A program made the position numbers and the translations under genes. Positions 8,475 through 17,320 of a stretch of 64,000 nt of DNA are shown one piece after another. The DNA comes from Gemmatimonadota bacterium (GTDB taxonomy: Bacteria; Gemmatimonadota; Gemmatimonadetes; Longimicrobiales; Gaopeijiaceae): positions 63,405 to 127,404 of the forward strand of contig JAPPNN010000040.1 of assembly GCA_028873815.1 (NCBI GenBank), in the 5' to 3' direction. Each line of letters begins with the position of its first letter. Within the stretch, counting starts at the first letter, position 1. The notes under the pieces are model-generated. The model saw only the letters and a list, made by a program, of their open reading frames with translations, was not told the DNA's origin and ran no database searches.

Positions 8475-9995
8475 ATGAAACAGGGCGGCTACCTCGCCGC
8501 GCGGCCGGTCGCGCTGGCGGCGGTTTTCTGGTCATTCGGCTGCGGCTCGCCCCCGTCCGATGCGGTCGTCGCGGCCGACCACGCCCATGCCGGGGGCGGT
8601 CTGGTGACCTACCGGACCGACGTGCTCGAAGCCTTCGTCGAGTACCCGCCCCACGTCCGTGACGTCCCCGGCGATGCCTGGGCGATCCATCTGACCTGGC
8701 TTGCGGACTGGCAGCCTGTGGGCGAGGGAACGCTGACGCTGCTCTTCAGGGGCCCGGGCGGAGCCCGCGAAACGCTCGTCGTGGACGCGCCTGCCAGCCC
8801 AGGGATCTACACGCCGGTCGCGACGCTTGCCGTCACCGGCACCTGGCGCGCGGATTTATCCCTTTCCGCCCGTGGCCGCGAATACGCGATCCCGGTCGGA
8901 GAGTTTGAGGTGTTCGAAAGCGAGGACGCGTTGCCGCACGACGTGGCGGAGGCGCCGCCCGGACTCATCACGCTCACCAAGGAACAGCAGTGGTCGATGC
9001 CCTTCCTGGTGACGTCGGCCGAGGAGCGCCGAATACCCCGGACGATCCCGGTGGCTGGCGAAATATCCGCACCGGGCAACGGACTGGCCCAGGTTTCGAC
9101 GCTGACGGCAGGCGTGATCCTGGCCCGCGATGACCTGCTCGGTCCCGGCGACCCGGTCGCAGTGGGTCAGACGCTCGCGCTGATCGCCCCTACCAGCCTG
9201 GACGACTCGTATTCCCGCATGCGGGCAGACCTTCTGACCGCCGACCGCGAGGCCGAAAGCGTGGAGCGTCTCTTCGCGGCGGGCGCGACGAGCAGGCGCC
9301 GTCTCGAGCGGGCCCGGCACGATCTGGAGGTAGCGCAGGCGGCCTTTGATGCGGTTGGCGGGATTCGACCGACAGAGGAGGACGACGGTTCGGACCCCCA
9401 CCTCTTCCACCTGCGGAGTCCGATACGGGGACTCGTGTCATCCCGCCATGTGTCACCGGGACAGCATGTCGAGGCTGGAGCGCTCGCCTACACGGTGGTG
9501 AACCCGGAGACGCTGGTGTTCGTCGCCCGGGTCCCGGCACGGTACGCAGCGGACGCGGGAGACTTCAGGGGAGCCTGGTTCACGGTGGAGGGCGGGTCGC
9601 GCATACATACGGCCAGTGTGGTCGCATCCATCGGCACCGTGATCGACCCCGAGAGCCGTACCCTCCCCGTGCGCTTCGCGGTGCCCAACCCCGAACGCGT
9701 GCTCAAGGTGGGAATGCTGGCCGACGGGAGCCTCCTGCTCGGGGAGCCCGTCGACGGCGTGGCCGTGCCGGCCGCGGCGGTCCAGGCGGAGGACGGACTC
9801 GCAGTGGTGTACGTGCAGGTCGGCGGCGAGTCCTTCCAGCGGCGGATCGTCCAGCTCGGCCCCTCGGACGGATCCTGGACCATCCTCACGTCGGGGATCG
9901 CGAGCGGTGAGCAGGTCGTAACGAGCGGCGCCTACCAGGTGAAGCTCGCTTCGCTTGGAGACGCCGTGATCACGGACCACGGCCATCCGCACTGA
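8475..9995 (+). CDS. RND efflux periplasmic adaptor (CusB/CzcB-like)
   Basis: 506 aa from the ATG at 8475, which follows a good Shine-Dalgarno (CGGAGGACG). Signal peptide with lipobox (SFGC). Residues about 45-165 are an extra beta-rich domain resembling FixH/YtkA-like Ig folds. From about residue 190 come the split lipoyl/barrel-sandwich halves around an alpha-hairpin (residues about 245-295, Arg/Glu-rich) and then beta-barrel and membrane-proximal domains. The family bridges the inner-membrane RND pump and an outer-membrane channel. It lies 49 bases upstream of the pump gene. No outer-membrane factor is encoded nearby. Confidence 0.85.
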   Translation: MKQGGYLAARPVALAAVFWSFGCGSPPSDAVVAADHAHAGGGLVTYRTDVLEAFVEYPPHVRDVPGDAWAIHLTWLADWQPVGEGTLTLLFRGPGGARETLVVDAPASPGIYTPVATLAVTGTWRADLSLSARGREYAIPVGEFEVFESEDALPHDVAEAPPGLITLTKEQQWSMPFLVTSAEERRIPRTIPVAGEISAPGNGLAQVSTLTAGVILARDDLLGPGDPVAVGQTLALIAPTSLDDSYSRMRADLLTADREAESVERLFAAGATSRRRLERARHDLEVAQAAFDAVGGIRPTEEDDGSDPHLFHLRSPIRGLVSSRHVSPGQHVEAGALAYTVVNPETLVFVARVPARYAADAGDFRGAWFTVEGGSRIHTASVVASIGTVIDPESRTLPVRFAVPNPERVLKVGMLADGSLLLGEPVDGVAVPAAAVQAEDGLAVVYVQVGGESFQRRIVQLGPSDGSWTILTSGIASGEQVVTSGAYQVKLASLGDAVITDHGHPH

Positions 9996-10044
9996 GAGCC
10001 CGGGGCCCGTGGACCAACTCCGCTCAGCACGGGACCGCTAACCG

Positions 10045-13000
10045 GTGATCCTCAACCGGCTGGTCGGCGCTTCCCTCGAGCACCGCTTCTTCACGGTCTT
10101 CGCGGCCGCAGTACTCCTGGGCGGCGGTGGTTGGATCGCCGCCACGCTGCCCGTCGATGTCTTTCCCGACCTCACCGCCCCGACGGTCACGATCCTGACC
10201 GACGCACACGGCCTCGCCCCTGAAGAGGTGGAGAGCCTAGTGACGTTTCCGATCGAGACGGCGGTGAACGGCGCCGCCGACGTGCGGCGGGTGCGGTCGA
10301 GTTCCGCACACGGAATCAGCATCGTATGGGTGGACTTCGACTGGGGCACGGAGATCTTCCGCGCCCGGCAGACGGTGGGCGAGAGGCTGCAAACGGCGGG
10401 CACCCGGCTGCCGGAGGACGTCAGCCCGCCCGTGCTCGCGCCGGTGGCCTCGATCATGGGCGAAATCCTGCTGCTCGGGATTGCTGCGCCGGAGGACATG
10501 CTCACGGACGCGCGTACGGCCGCCGACTGGACGGTGAGGCCGCGGCTGCTGGCGGTCCCGGGCGTCGCGCAGGTCGTCGTCATCGGCGGCCACGTCCGTC
10601 AGTACCAGATACTCGTCGACCCCGAGCGGCTGCTCGCGTACGGCGTCGGCCTCGACGAGGTGCTCGACGCGGCCACGGAGTCCAACCGGAACGCTTCGGG
10701 CGGGATCTACCGCTCTGGCGGCGGTGAGGTCCTGATCCGTGGACTCGGGCGCGCCCGCAATTCGGAAGAGATCGGCCAGACCGTCGTCGCGGTCAGAAAC
10801 GGCGTCCCCGTGCTGATCGACGACCTCGCCGAGGTGACTATCGGCCCCCGGGTCCGCTTCGGGACCGCGTCCGTCGACGCCGAGCCGGCGGTGATCCTCT
10901 CGATCCAGAAGCAGCCCGGAGTGAACACCCTCGACCTGACCCGCCGGATCGACACCGAGCTGGACCGGATCGAGGCATCGCTGCCCGAGGGGGTCTCACT
11001 GGAGCGAAACATCTTCCGGCAGTCCGACTTCATTTCGCTCGCGGTGGACAACGTGATCACGGCGCTGCGGGACGGTGCGGTGCTGGTTGTCGCGATTCTC
11101 CTCCTGTTCCTGTGGAACGTGCGGACGACCGCGATTTCGGTGCTGGCCATTCCCCTGTCGCTCGCCCTGGCGCTCATCGTCCTGCGGGCCATGGGCGGCA
11201 CCATCAACACGATGACCCTGGGTGGGATGGCGATCGCGATCGGGGCGCTGGTCGACGATGCGATCATCTTCGTCGAGAACGCGCACCGCCGGCTCCGGGA
11301 CAACCGTCTCCGCCCGGAGCACGAGCGGCGGGGCTCGCTGGCCGTCATCCGCAAAGCCGCCGAAGAGATCCGCGCGCCCATCCTCAGCGCAACCGTCATC
11401 ATCACGATCGTCTTCGTGCCGCTCTTCTTCCTGTCCGGCGTCGAAGGACGCATGCTGCGGCCGCTCGGCCTCGCCTATGTCGTGAGCATCCTCGCCTCGC
11501 TGCTGGTCGCGGTCACCGTGACTCCCGCGCTCTGCCACGCGCTGCTCACCGGAGACCGCGCACTCGGCCGGCCGACCAGTCCATGGCTGCTGCGCGGACT
11601 GGAGCGCGCCTACGCTTTGGTGCTCGACCGGACCATGCGGCGTACCGGCATCGTGCTGGGGGGCACCGCGCTCCTGCTGGCCGCTACGCTCGCTGTGATC
11701 CCCGGCCTGGGCCGCGCGTTTCTCCCCGAGTTCCAGGAGGGCTCGCTTACGATTTCGGTCGTGAGCCTGCCGGGCACGTCGCTTGTAGAATCCGACGCGA
11801 TCGGCGCCCGCGTCGAGCGGCAGCTTCTGGCCCACCCGGCGGTGGTGTCGACCTCCCGGCGCACGGGACGCGCCGAACTGGACGAGCACGCCCAGGGGCC
11901 CAACGCCTCCGAGATCGACGCCCGCCTGGACCTTTCGGCCCACGAGCTCGCCGACGTCATGGCCGCGCTCAGGGCCGATCTGCAGGGACTCCCCGGCACA
12001 AACGTCACCGTGGGTCAGCCAATCGGCCACCGGATCGACCACATGCTCTCGGGCACCCGCGCCGCGATCGCCGTCAACCTCTTCGGGCCCGGCCTGCAGC
12101 GGCTCCGAGAGATCGCCGGCGAGATCCAAGTCGTCGCCGGAGGCGTGCCCGGACTCGTCGACATCGCTGTGGAGCAGCAGGCCGACGTGCCGCAGTTGCA
12201 GATTCAGGCGAATCGCCGCGCCATGGCCCGCTACGGGGTCACCCCCGGCGCGCTCACCCACGCCGTGGACGTGGCGTTTCAGGGCGAAGAAGTCTCGCTG
12301 ATCCGCGAGGACCAGCGGGCGTTCGAGCTGATCGTGCGCTACACCGACGCCTACCGCACCGACCCCGAGGCCATCGGCCGGACCCTCATCACCACGCCCA
12401 TCGGGGTCACCCTCCCGCTTTCGGAGCTCGCCGACATCGTCCCCGGACGCGGGCCCAACACCATCAGCCGCGAAAACGTGCAGAGGAAGATCGTCATCAG
12501 CGCCAACGTGGCCGGCAGGGACGTCGGAAGTGCGGTAGAGGAGTTGCAGGAGGGGGTTCAGAGCGCCGTCAGCCTCCCGGCGGAGTACTTCGTGCAGTAC
12601 GGTGGACAGTTCGAGAGCGGCCGCGAAGCTACGCGACGGATCACCATCCTGTCGCTGTTTTCGGTCGCCGCAATCTTCCTCATCATGTTCCGGACGTTCC
12701 GGAGCGTGCGCACGGCGGCGCTGCTCCTCGTAAACCTCCCCCTTGCGCTGGCGGGAGGCGTTTTGGCGGTGCTCCTCATCGGTGGCACCGTGAACGTCGC
12801 GACCATGGTCGGCTTCATCACACTCTTCGGCATCGCGGTGCGAAACGGCATCCTGCTGGTGAGCCGCTACCGCGACCTGCACGGCACCGGCCTGCCGCTC
12901 GCGGAGAGCATCCGCCGCGGCTCGATGGAGCGCCTCAGTCCGATCCTGATGACCGCGCTGACCGCGGGACTTGCCCTGATCCCGCTGGCGCTCGGGATCG

Positions 13001-13176
13001 GCGAGCCGGGCAAGGAGATTCAGGCACCGCTCGCGGTCGTGGTCCTCGGCGGCCTGCTCACCTCGACCTTCCTGAACATGGTGGTCGTCCCCGCGCTCTT
13101 CCTGCGCTTCGGACGGCTGGCTCCGGTGCCGGGCGCAGCCGAACCGGCCAACGAAACGGTTCGACATGTTCCCTAA
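10045..13176 (+). CDS. Heavy-metal-type RND efflux pump (CusA/CzcA family)
   Basis: 1043 aa from a GTG start, the usual length for the family. It shows the duplicated layout: TM1 then a large periplasmic loop (about 30-330), TM2-6, then the same in the second half (TM7 near 530, TM8-12 near 860-1030). The TM4 motif GALVDDAIIFVENAHRR (about residues 400-416) has the two Asp and one Glu of the heavy-metal RND proton relay. The protein exports cations by proton antiport together with the upstream adaptor. The metal, or other substrate, cannot be told from the sequence alone. Confidence 0.9.
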   Translation: MILNRLVGASLEHRFFTVFAAAVLLGGGGWIAATLPVDVFPDLTAPTVTILTDAHGLAPEEVESLVTFPIETAVNGAADVRRVRSSSAHGISIVWVDFDWGTEIFRARQTVGERLQTAGTRLPEDVSPPVLAPVASIMGEILLLGIAAPEDMLTDARTAADWTVRPRLLAVPGVAQVVVIGGHVRQYQILVDPERLLAYGVGLDEVLDAATESNRNASGGIYRSGGGEVLIRGLGRARNSEEIGQTVVAVRNGVPVLIDDLAEVTIGPRVRFGTASVDAEPAVILSIQKQPGVNTLDLTRRIDTELDRIEASLPEGVSLERNIFRQSDFISLAVDNVITALRDGAVLVVAILLLFLWNVRTTAISVLAIPLSLALALIVLRAMGGTINTMTLGGMAIAIGALVDDAIIFVENAHRRLRDNRLRPEHERRGSLAVIRKAAEEIRAPILSATVIITIVFVPLFFLSGVEGRMLRPLGLAYVVSILASLLVAVTVTPALCHALLTGDRALGRPTSPWLLRGLERAYALVLDRTMRRTGIVLGGTALLLAATLAVIPGLGRAFLPEFQEGSLTISVVSLPGTSLVESDAIGARVERQLLAHPAVVSTSRRTGRAELDEHAQGPNASEIDARLDLSAHELADVMAALRADLQGLPGTNVTVGQPIGHRIDHMLSGTRAAIAVNLFGPGLQRLREIAGEIQVVAGGVPGLVDIAVEQQADVPQLQIQANRRAMARYGVTPGALTHAVDVAFQGEEVSLIREDQRAFELIVRYTDAYRTDPEAIGRTLITTPIGVTLPLSELADIVPGRGPNTISRENVQRKIVISANVAGRDVGSAVEELQEGVQSAVSLPAEYFVQYGGQFESGREATRRITILSLFSVAAIFLIMFRTFRSVRTAALLLVNLPLALAGGVLAVLLIGGTVNVATMVGFITLFGIAVRNGILLVSRYRDLHGTGLPLAESIRRGSMERLSPILMTALTAGLALIPLALGIGEPGKEIQAPLAVVVLGGLLTSTFLNMVVVPALFLRFGRLAPVPGAAEPANETVRHVP

Positions 13177-13732
13177 CGCCCAGGTGCCAACCGAATCGCT
13201 ACCCCACGCGGAGCACGTCGACTGGCAGCCGCTGCATCCCCGCTTCGCCCGGCGCCTGCAGGCCGGCGTGCTTCTCCGTGTCCTGGTGTTCGGGGGAATA
13301 GGCGCGGGCCTGCACTACGGCGTCGCGACAGGGGGCATGGCGGTGCTGATCAGGGCCGCGCCCCTGCTGCCGACGGTCGTGTGGGCGGTGTTCGGGGTGA
13401 TCTCTCTCTGGGCGCTGGCATGGCCTGCGATCGCGGTGCCCTACCGCGGCTACGCCGTTCGTGACCGGGACATCCTGTACCGGTCGGGCGTGCTCTGGCG
13501 TTCGGTGCGGGCCGTCCCCTTCAACCGCATTCAGCACACCAAGACCGACAGCACACCCCTGGACCGGAGATTCGGTCTGGCCAACCTGTCCGTCTTCCCC
13601 GCTGGCGGCGGCGCTCACAAGATCCGCGGGCTTGGCGGAGAGACGGCTGAACAGCTATGGGTCTTCGTCTCGGCGCGAATCGAAGCCGAGGCCGCCAGGG
13701 CAACAGAGTCCAGTGTCCGCGAGCCGGCCTGA
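13166..13732 (+). CDS. Membrane protein with bacterial PH domain (YdbS-like)
   Basis: 188 aa, overlapping the RND gene by 11 bases. Two hydrophobic segments (about residues 35-55 and 65-90) are followed by a bPH2 domain (about 95-180) with the typical VPFNRIQHTKTDSTPLDRRFGL core. The gene overlaps a second, longer bPH2 gene, the same YdbS-YdbT arrangement seen in many bacteria. Those membrane pairs have been linked to envelope function, but the biochemical role is unclear. Coupling to the RND genes may be only co-transcription. Confidence 0.75.
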   Translation: MFPNAQVPTESLPHAEHVDWQPLHPRFARRLQAGVLLRVLVFGGIGAGLHYGVATGGMAVLIRAAPLLPTVVWAVFGVISLWALAWPAIAVPYRGYAVRDRDILYRSGVLWRSVRAVPFNRIQHTKTDSTPLDRRFGLANLSVFPAGGGAHKIRGLGGETAEQLWVFVSARIEAEAARATESSVREPA

Positions 13733-15347
13733 CTACGGCGTCTGGCGGCGAACCTCGCCGTTCGCGGTCGTCTTTTTTCTCGGCGCCACGGTCAGGGCGG
13801 TTGCCGGGAGCTATATCCAGCTGGTGGCCTCCTTCGGTGCCATAGCGTACCTCACCCGCTTCGATTTCCTGACCCGGGGCTCCTTGCCGTGGGCGATCCT
13901 GCTGGCCGTCCTGGCCATCGGCGCCGGCGCACTCCTCAGGTACTCGTTCTTCCGGTTCAAGCTCGAAGAAGACCGCATACTCATCCGCCAGGGCTTCGTG
14001 AAACGGACCGCGCTCGACGTGCCCTTCGACCGCGTCCAGGGCATCAACGTCGAGCGTTCCCTGGTCGACCGGGCGCTTGGCCTGGTGACCGTTCGGCTCG
14101 ATACCGCGGGCACCGCGACGGCCGAGGGGCGGCTCCCCGCCGTGAGTACCGAACTGGCCGACTGGCTGCGGACCCGGGTCGACCGTGGGCGGCGCGGGAA
14201 GCGGGTGGGCGATGGCGAGGACGGCCTGGGGCGCCCCGTGGGCGAAGCGGACGCCGGCGCCGAGGACCTTGCTGGAATGCCGGAGGACGCATCGGCTCCA
14301 GCCACCGGCAAGGTCCTTGTCAGCCTCACCAACAGCGACATGCTGCGGATCGGACTCGCCGACCGGAAGGCGCTGGTGCTGGCGGGGGCGCTGGCGGCAC
14401 TGGCACAGGCGGCCGAGCCCTTTGAGGAAGCGATCCTCGGCGTACTCGACGGCTTGCAGACGGCCGTCGCCGACCTCGGCACCTTCAGCCAGGCGACCGC
14501 CGTCATCCTCGTCGTGCTCGCCGGCCTGTTCCTCCTGCTTCTCGCGGTCGTCATCGGCGCGTTCCTTCGCCATCACGACTTCACGCTGTGGCGACAGGGC
14601 ACTGCGTTTCGCTCGCGCGGCGGGCTCCTCACCCAGAAGGAGGTTGTCGTCGAGTCCGCCAAGATCCAGCAGCTCACGCTTTCCCGGAATCTTGTCCTGC
14701 GCTGGTTTGGACGGTACCGGCTCGAAGCGCTTCCCGCCGGTGCGATACCGGTCCCGGGTGGCGACAACACCGGGAACCTCGAGATCGCGGAAAACCTCAC
14801 CGTACCGCTCCTCGACGGTTCGGTCGCCGAGCAGATGCGCCGGCAGGTGTTAGGGACGGAGGCGCCGGGACTCACACTCATCCCGGCCAGCCCCGGGTTC
14901 ATGCGGGTATCGCCGTACTATATCCGCGCGCTCGTGCTTCGGTCCGTTGCCGTTCCGGTTCTCGGCGGTGCGGTGTTCACTCTTGGACAATGGGGACCGG
15001 CGGCGATCACGAGCGCGCCCTTCGCCGCCTGGTGCCTCCTGTGGTTGGCGCTGTCGGGACTGATTGGCCTGCAGAGTTGGCGCCGCCGCGGCTACCTCCA
15101 CGACGAAGAGGGACTGGCAAGCCGCAGAGGGCTGATCGGCAGCAGGGTCGACGCCTTCCTCTTCCGCAAGGTTCAGGGAGTGACGGTGAAGCGGTCGCCG
15201 CTGCAACGCCGCAGGGGACTGGCGACGCTGGAGGTGCATCTTTCGTCGGGCGTCGTCACGGTTCCCTACATCGCGCGGGACACCGCCGCAGGGCTGCGGG
15301 ACTACATTCTCTACAAGGTGGAGTCGACCCGCTTGCCCTGGCACTGA
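13713..15347 (+). CDS. Multi-domain bacterial PH protein (YdbT-like)
   Basis: 544 aa from the GTG at 13713, inside the tail of the previous gene; any earlier start lies in that gene's reading region and adds non-conserved sequence. It contains three bPH2-type modules, each after a pair of membrane helices. Diagnostic stretches are VPFDRVQGINVERSLVDRALGL in the first, ESAKIQQLTLSRNLVLRWFGR in the second and FRKVQGVTVKRSPLQRRRGL in the third. It is an integral inner-membrane protein, expected to work with the 188-aa partner. A charged Gly/Glu-rich insert (about residues 165-205) separates modules one and two. Confidence 0.75.
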   Translation: MSASRPDYGVWRRTSPFAVVFFLGATVRAVAGSYIQLVASFGAIAYLTRFDFLTRGSLPWAILLAVLAIGAGALLRYSFFRFKLEEDRILIRQGFVKRTALDVPFDRVQGINVERSLVDRALGLVTVRLDTAGTATAEGRLPAVSTELADWLRTRVDRGRRGKRVGDGEDGLGRPVGEADAGAEDLAGMPEDASAPATGKVLVSLTNSDMLRIGLADRKALVLAGALAALAQAAEPFEEAILGVLDGLQTAVADLGTFSQATAVILVVLAGLFLLLLAVVIGAFLRHHDFTLWRQGTAFRSRGGLLTQKEVVVESAKIQQLTLSRNLVLRWFGRYRLEALPAGAIPVPGGDNTGNLEIAENLTVPLLDGSVAEQMRRQVLGTEAPGLTLIPASPGFMRVSPYYIRALVLRSVAVPVLGGAVFTLGQWGPAAITSAPFAAWCLLWLALSGLIGLQSWRRRGYLHDEEGLASRRGLIGSRVDAFLFRKVQGVTVKRSPLQRRRGLATLEVHLSSGVVTVPYIARDTAAGLRDYILYKVESTRLPWH

Positions 15348-15358
15348 AGGAGGAGCGG

Positions 15359-16294
15359 ATGAAGCCGCGGCGCACCGGTCGCCTACGACCGAGAGGCTAC
15401 GACATCACCGTCGATCTCGGACTCTTCCTGACCGCCCTGATATGGGGACTCAACTTCCCCGTCGTAAAGGCGGCGCTGCGAGAGATCGGCCCACTCGCAT
15501 TCAACGCCCTGCGGTTCCCGTGTGCGGCCCTGGCGGTCTGGATCCTGCTTCGGGCACAGGGACGCCGCCTCATGCCCGCTCGCAAGGACTGGCTTCCGGT
15601 CCTCGCGCTGGCCGTCTTCGGCCACGTCACCTTCCAGATCGGCTTCATCTACGGACTGGCCTGGACGCTGACCGGCAATGCAGCCCTGCTCCTCTCCACG
15701 AGTCCCGTCTGGGTCCTGCTCCTGGGACTGGCGGTGGGAAGGGAACGGTTCAATCCGCGCATCCTCGCAGGTGTCGTCGCCACATTGGCCGGCACGGTCG
15801 TCCTGATCACGGGGGGCGGCAACGAGGTCGGGGGAGCGCGGTGGGGCGACCTGATGGTTCTCGGGGCGGCGATCTCCTGGTCGATCTACACCGTCTACGG
15901 CCGCAGAATGACCAAGCGGCGCGGCGTCCTCGAAATGACCGCGTGGACGCTATGGGCGGCGATGCCCGTCCTCGTGCTCATGGGCCTTCCGGAGCTGCTC
16001 AGCATGGATTGGGCGGCCGTCTCCCTGGAGGCGTGGCTGGGGGTCGCTTACGCGGGGATCTTTGCGATCGCGGTCGGGTACCTGCTCTGGTATCGGGGCG
16101 TGCGCGTCATCGGCCAGAGCCGCACTTCGGTGTACCAGAACCTGGTGCCGGTGATCGCGCTCGGAGCCGCGTGGATCTGGCTGGGTGAGATACCAAACTC
16201 GCAGCAACTGATTGGCGCGGTGGTTATCCTGTCGGGGGTGGTGGTTGCGCGGAGGTCCGGATCGACCGCCGCGCAAAGGCTCCGCAAACGTTGA
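15359..16294 (+). CDS. EamA-family (DMT) transporter
   Basis: 311 aa; the ATG at 15359 follows AAGGAGGAG, a near-ideal Shine-Dalgarno, 11 bases after the previous stop. Two EamA repeats of about five helices each are visible (residues about 20-150 and 165-300), with the characteristic WGLNFPVVKAAL start of repeat one and the YQNLVPVIALGAAWIWLGE motif in repeat two. The family exports or exchanges metabolites such as amino acids; the substrate is unknown. It is the last gene of the run that begins with the RND adaptor. Confidence 0.85.
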   Translation: MKPRRTGRLRPRGYDITVDLGLFLTALIWGLNFPVVKAALREIGPLAFNALRFPCAALAVWILLRAQGRRLMPARKDWLPVLALAVFGHVTFQIGFIYGLAWTLTGNAALLLSTSPVWVLLLGLAVGRERFNPRILAGVVATLAGTVVLITGGGNEVGGARWGDLMVLGAAISWSIYTVYGRRMTKRRGVLEMTAWTLWAAMPVLVLMGLPELLSMDWAAVSLEAWLGVAYAGIFAIAVGYLLWYRGVRVIGQSRTSVYQNLVPVIALGAAWIWLGEIPNSQQLIGAVVILSGVVVARRSGSTAAQRLRKR

Positions 16295-16320
16295 CGAAAC
16301 GCGCGCGGGAACCCGAGTTT

Positions 16321-16387
16321 TGTCCGATATTGTCGTAAGTTGCTGATTTTGTCGTATTTGTGAGTTCACTTGCGACAAAATCGGACA
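16321..16387. repeat. Inverted and direct TGTCCGATTTTGTCG repeats
   Basis: TGTCCGATATTGTCG at 16321-16335 faces its inverted copy CGACAAAATCGGACA at 16373-16387 (one mismatch), and a truncated direct copy GATTTTGTCG lies between them at 16345-16354. The element is AT-rich against a GC-rich background and ends 29 bases before the methyltransferase ATG. It may be an operator, or the end of a vanished mobile element. No target duplication is visible. Confidence 0.5.
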
Positions 16388-16416
16388 GGTCAATCCCCTC
16401 CAACCCTTCCTGAGCC

Positions 16417-17256
16417 ATGATCGATATCAATGAAATCGGCGCGACCGCCTTTGTGATCGCGGCCATCCGGGCCGTGGAGTCCGAGAAGCCGCGTCCGCTC
16501 TTCAACGACCCCTACGCCCAGTGGTTTTCGAACGACCGGGCCCGGGCGGTCGCCCAGCAACTGGACGAGGTCTTTCCGCCCTCCACCAGCATGGTCCGTT
16601 TCCGCACCCGCTACTTCAACCGATTCATCGAGCAAGGGATCGCGGAAGGGGCCCGGCAAGTCGTACTCCTCGGGGGCGGTTTCGACATGCGCGCCCATAT
16701 CCATGCCGATGCGGGTGCCGACTTCTTCGAGGTCGATCAGAAGGCCGTCCTCGAATTCAAGCGCGTGATTCTGGGGCGCAACGGGATCGAGCAACCGCCG
16801 TCGCTCTTCGCCAACTACCTGGAAGCGGATGTGCCGGGCGGCCTGGCCGATCTCGGCCTGGATCCCGCAGCGCCGACGCTGATGGTCTGGGAGGGCAACA
16901 CCATGTACTTGCCACCCGAGAGCATCATGCCGTTCGTCAATCGGCTCGCCGACGCGATGACCTCGTTTCGCATCGCCTTCGACTACTTCGCGGTCGACCT
17001 GCAGAGCCGCGACTTCGATACCGACGAGGACAGAAAACGGCTCGAGGGCGTGGAGAAGGCGATGGGCGCCTCGTTTCCCACGGGATTCGCCGACCTGTCC
17101 GTGTTCGAGGAGCAGGCGCCGTTCAGGGTGGTGGAAGATGGCTCCTTCGCCAGCCTGGCCGAGGAGTTCGGATTGGGTGAGATGGTGGCGAACTACCCCG
17201 AGGACTGGCGCGAGACGCTCAAGGTGTACCGGTACTGTGTGCTGGAAAGGCGTTAG
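16417..17256 (+). CDS. SAM-dependent methyltransferase (LCM/TIGR00027-like)
   Basis: 279 aa. The N-terminal EIGATAFVIAAIRAVESEKPRPLFNDPYA segment is split at residues 5-33, and the following QVVLLGGGFDMRA SAM-binding motif (about 80-92) is diagnostic of the leucine-carboxymethyltransferase-related family. A second motif, LMVWEGNTMYLP (about 157-168), is also conserved there. Members methylate carboxyl or hydroxyl groups of small molecules; the substrate here is unknown. The gene is monocistronic, with the inverted repeat at 16321-16387 immediately upstream. Confidence 0.8.
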   Translation: MIDINEIGATAFVIAAIRAVESEKPRPLFNDPYAQWFSNDRARAVAQQLDEVFPPSTSMVRFRTRYFNRFIEQGIAEGARQVVLLGGGFDMRAHIHADAGADFFEVDQKAVLEFKRVILGRNGIEQPPSLFANYLEADVPGGLADLGLDPAAPTLMVWEGNTMYLPPESIMPFVNRLADAMTSFRIAFDYFAVDLQSRDFDTDEDRKRLEGVEKAMGASFPTGFADLSVFEEQAPFRVVEDGSFASLAEEFGLGEMVANYPEDWRETLKVYRYCVLERR

Positions 17257-17320
17257 TGGTCCCCCGGGCCGGCCGTTCCAGTCGGGGTCCGCACCGGGGA
17301 CCGCGTGTCGTTGCGCCTCG

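Noticed and set aside
10996-13167. Minus-strand open frame of over 700 codons under the RND pump
   Set aside because: The plus strand encodes a full-length RND pump; the antisense product is low-complexity Asp/His/Glu/Arg-rich and matches no fold.
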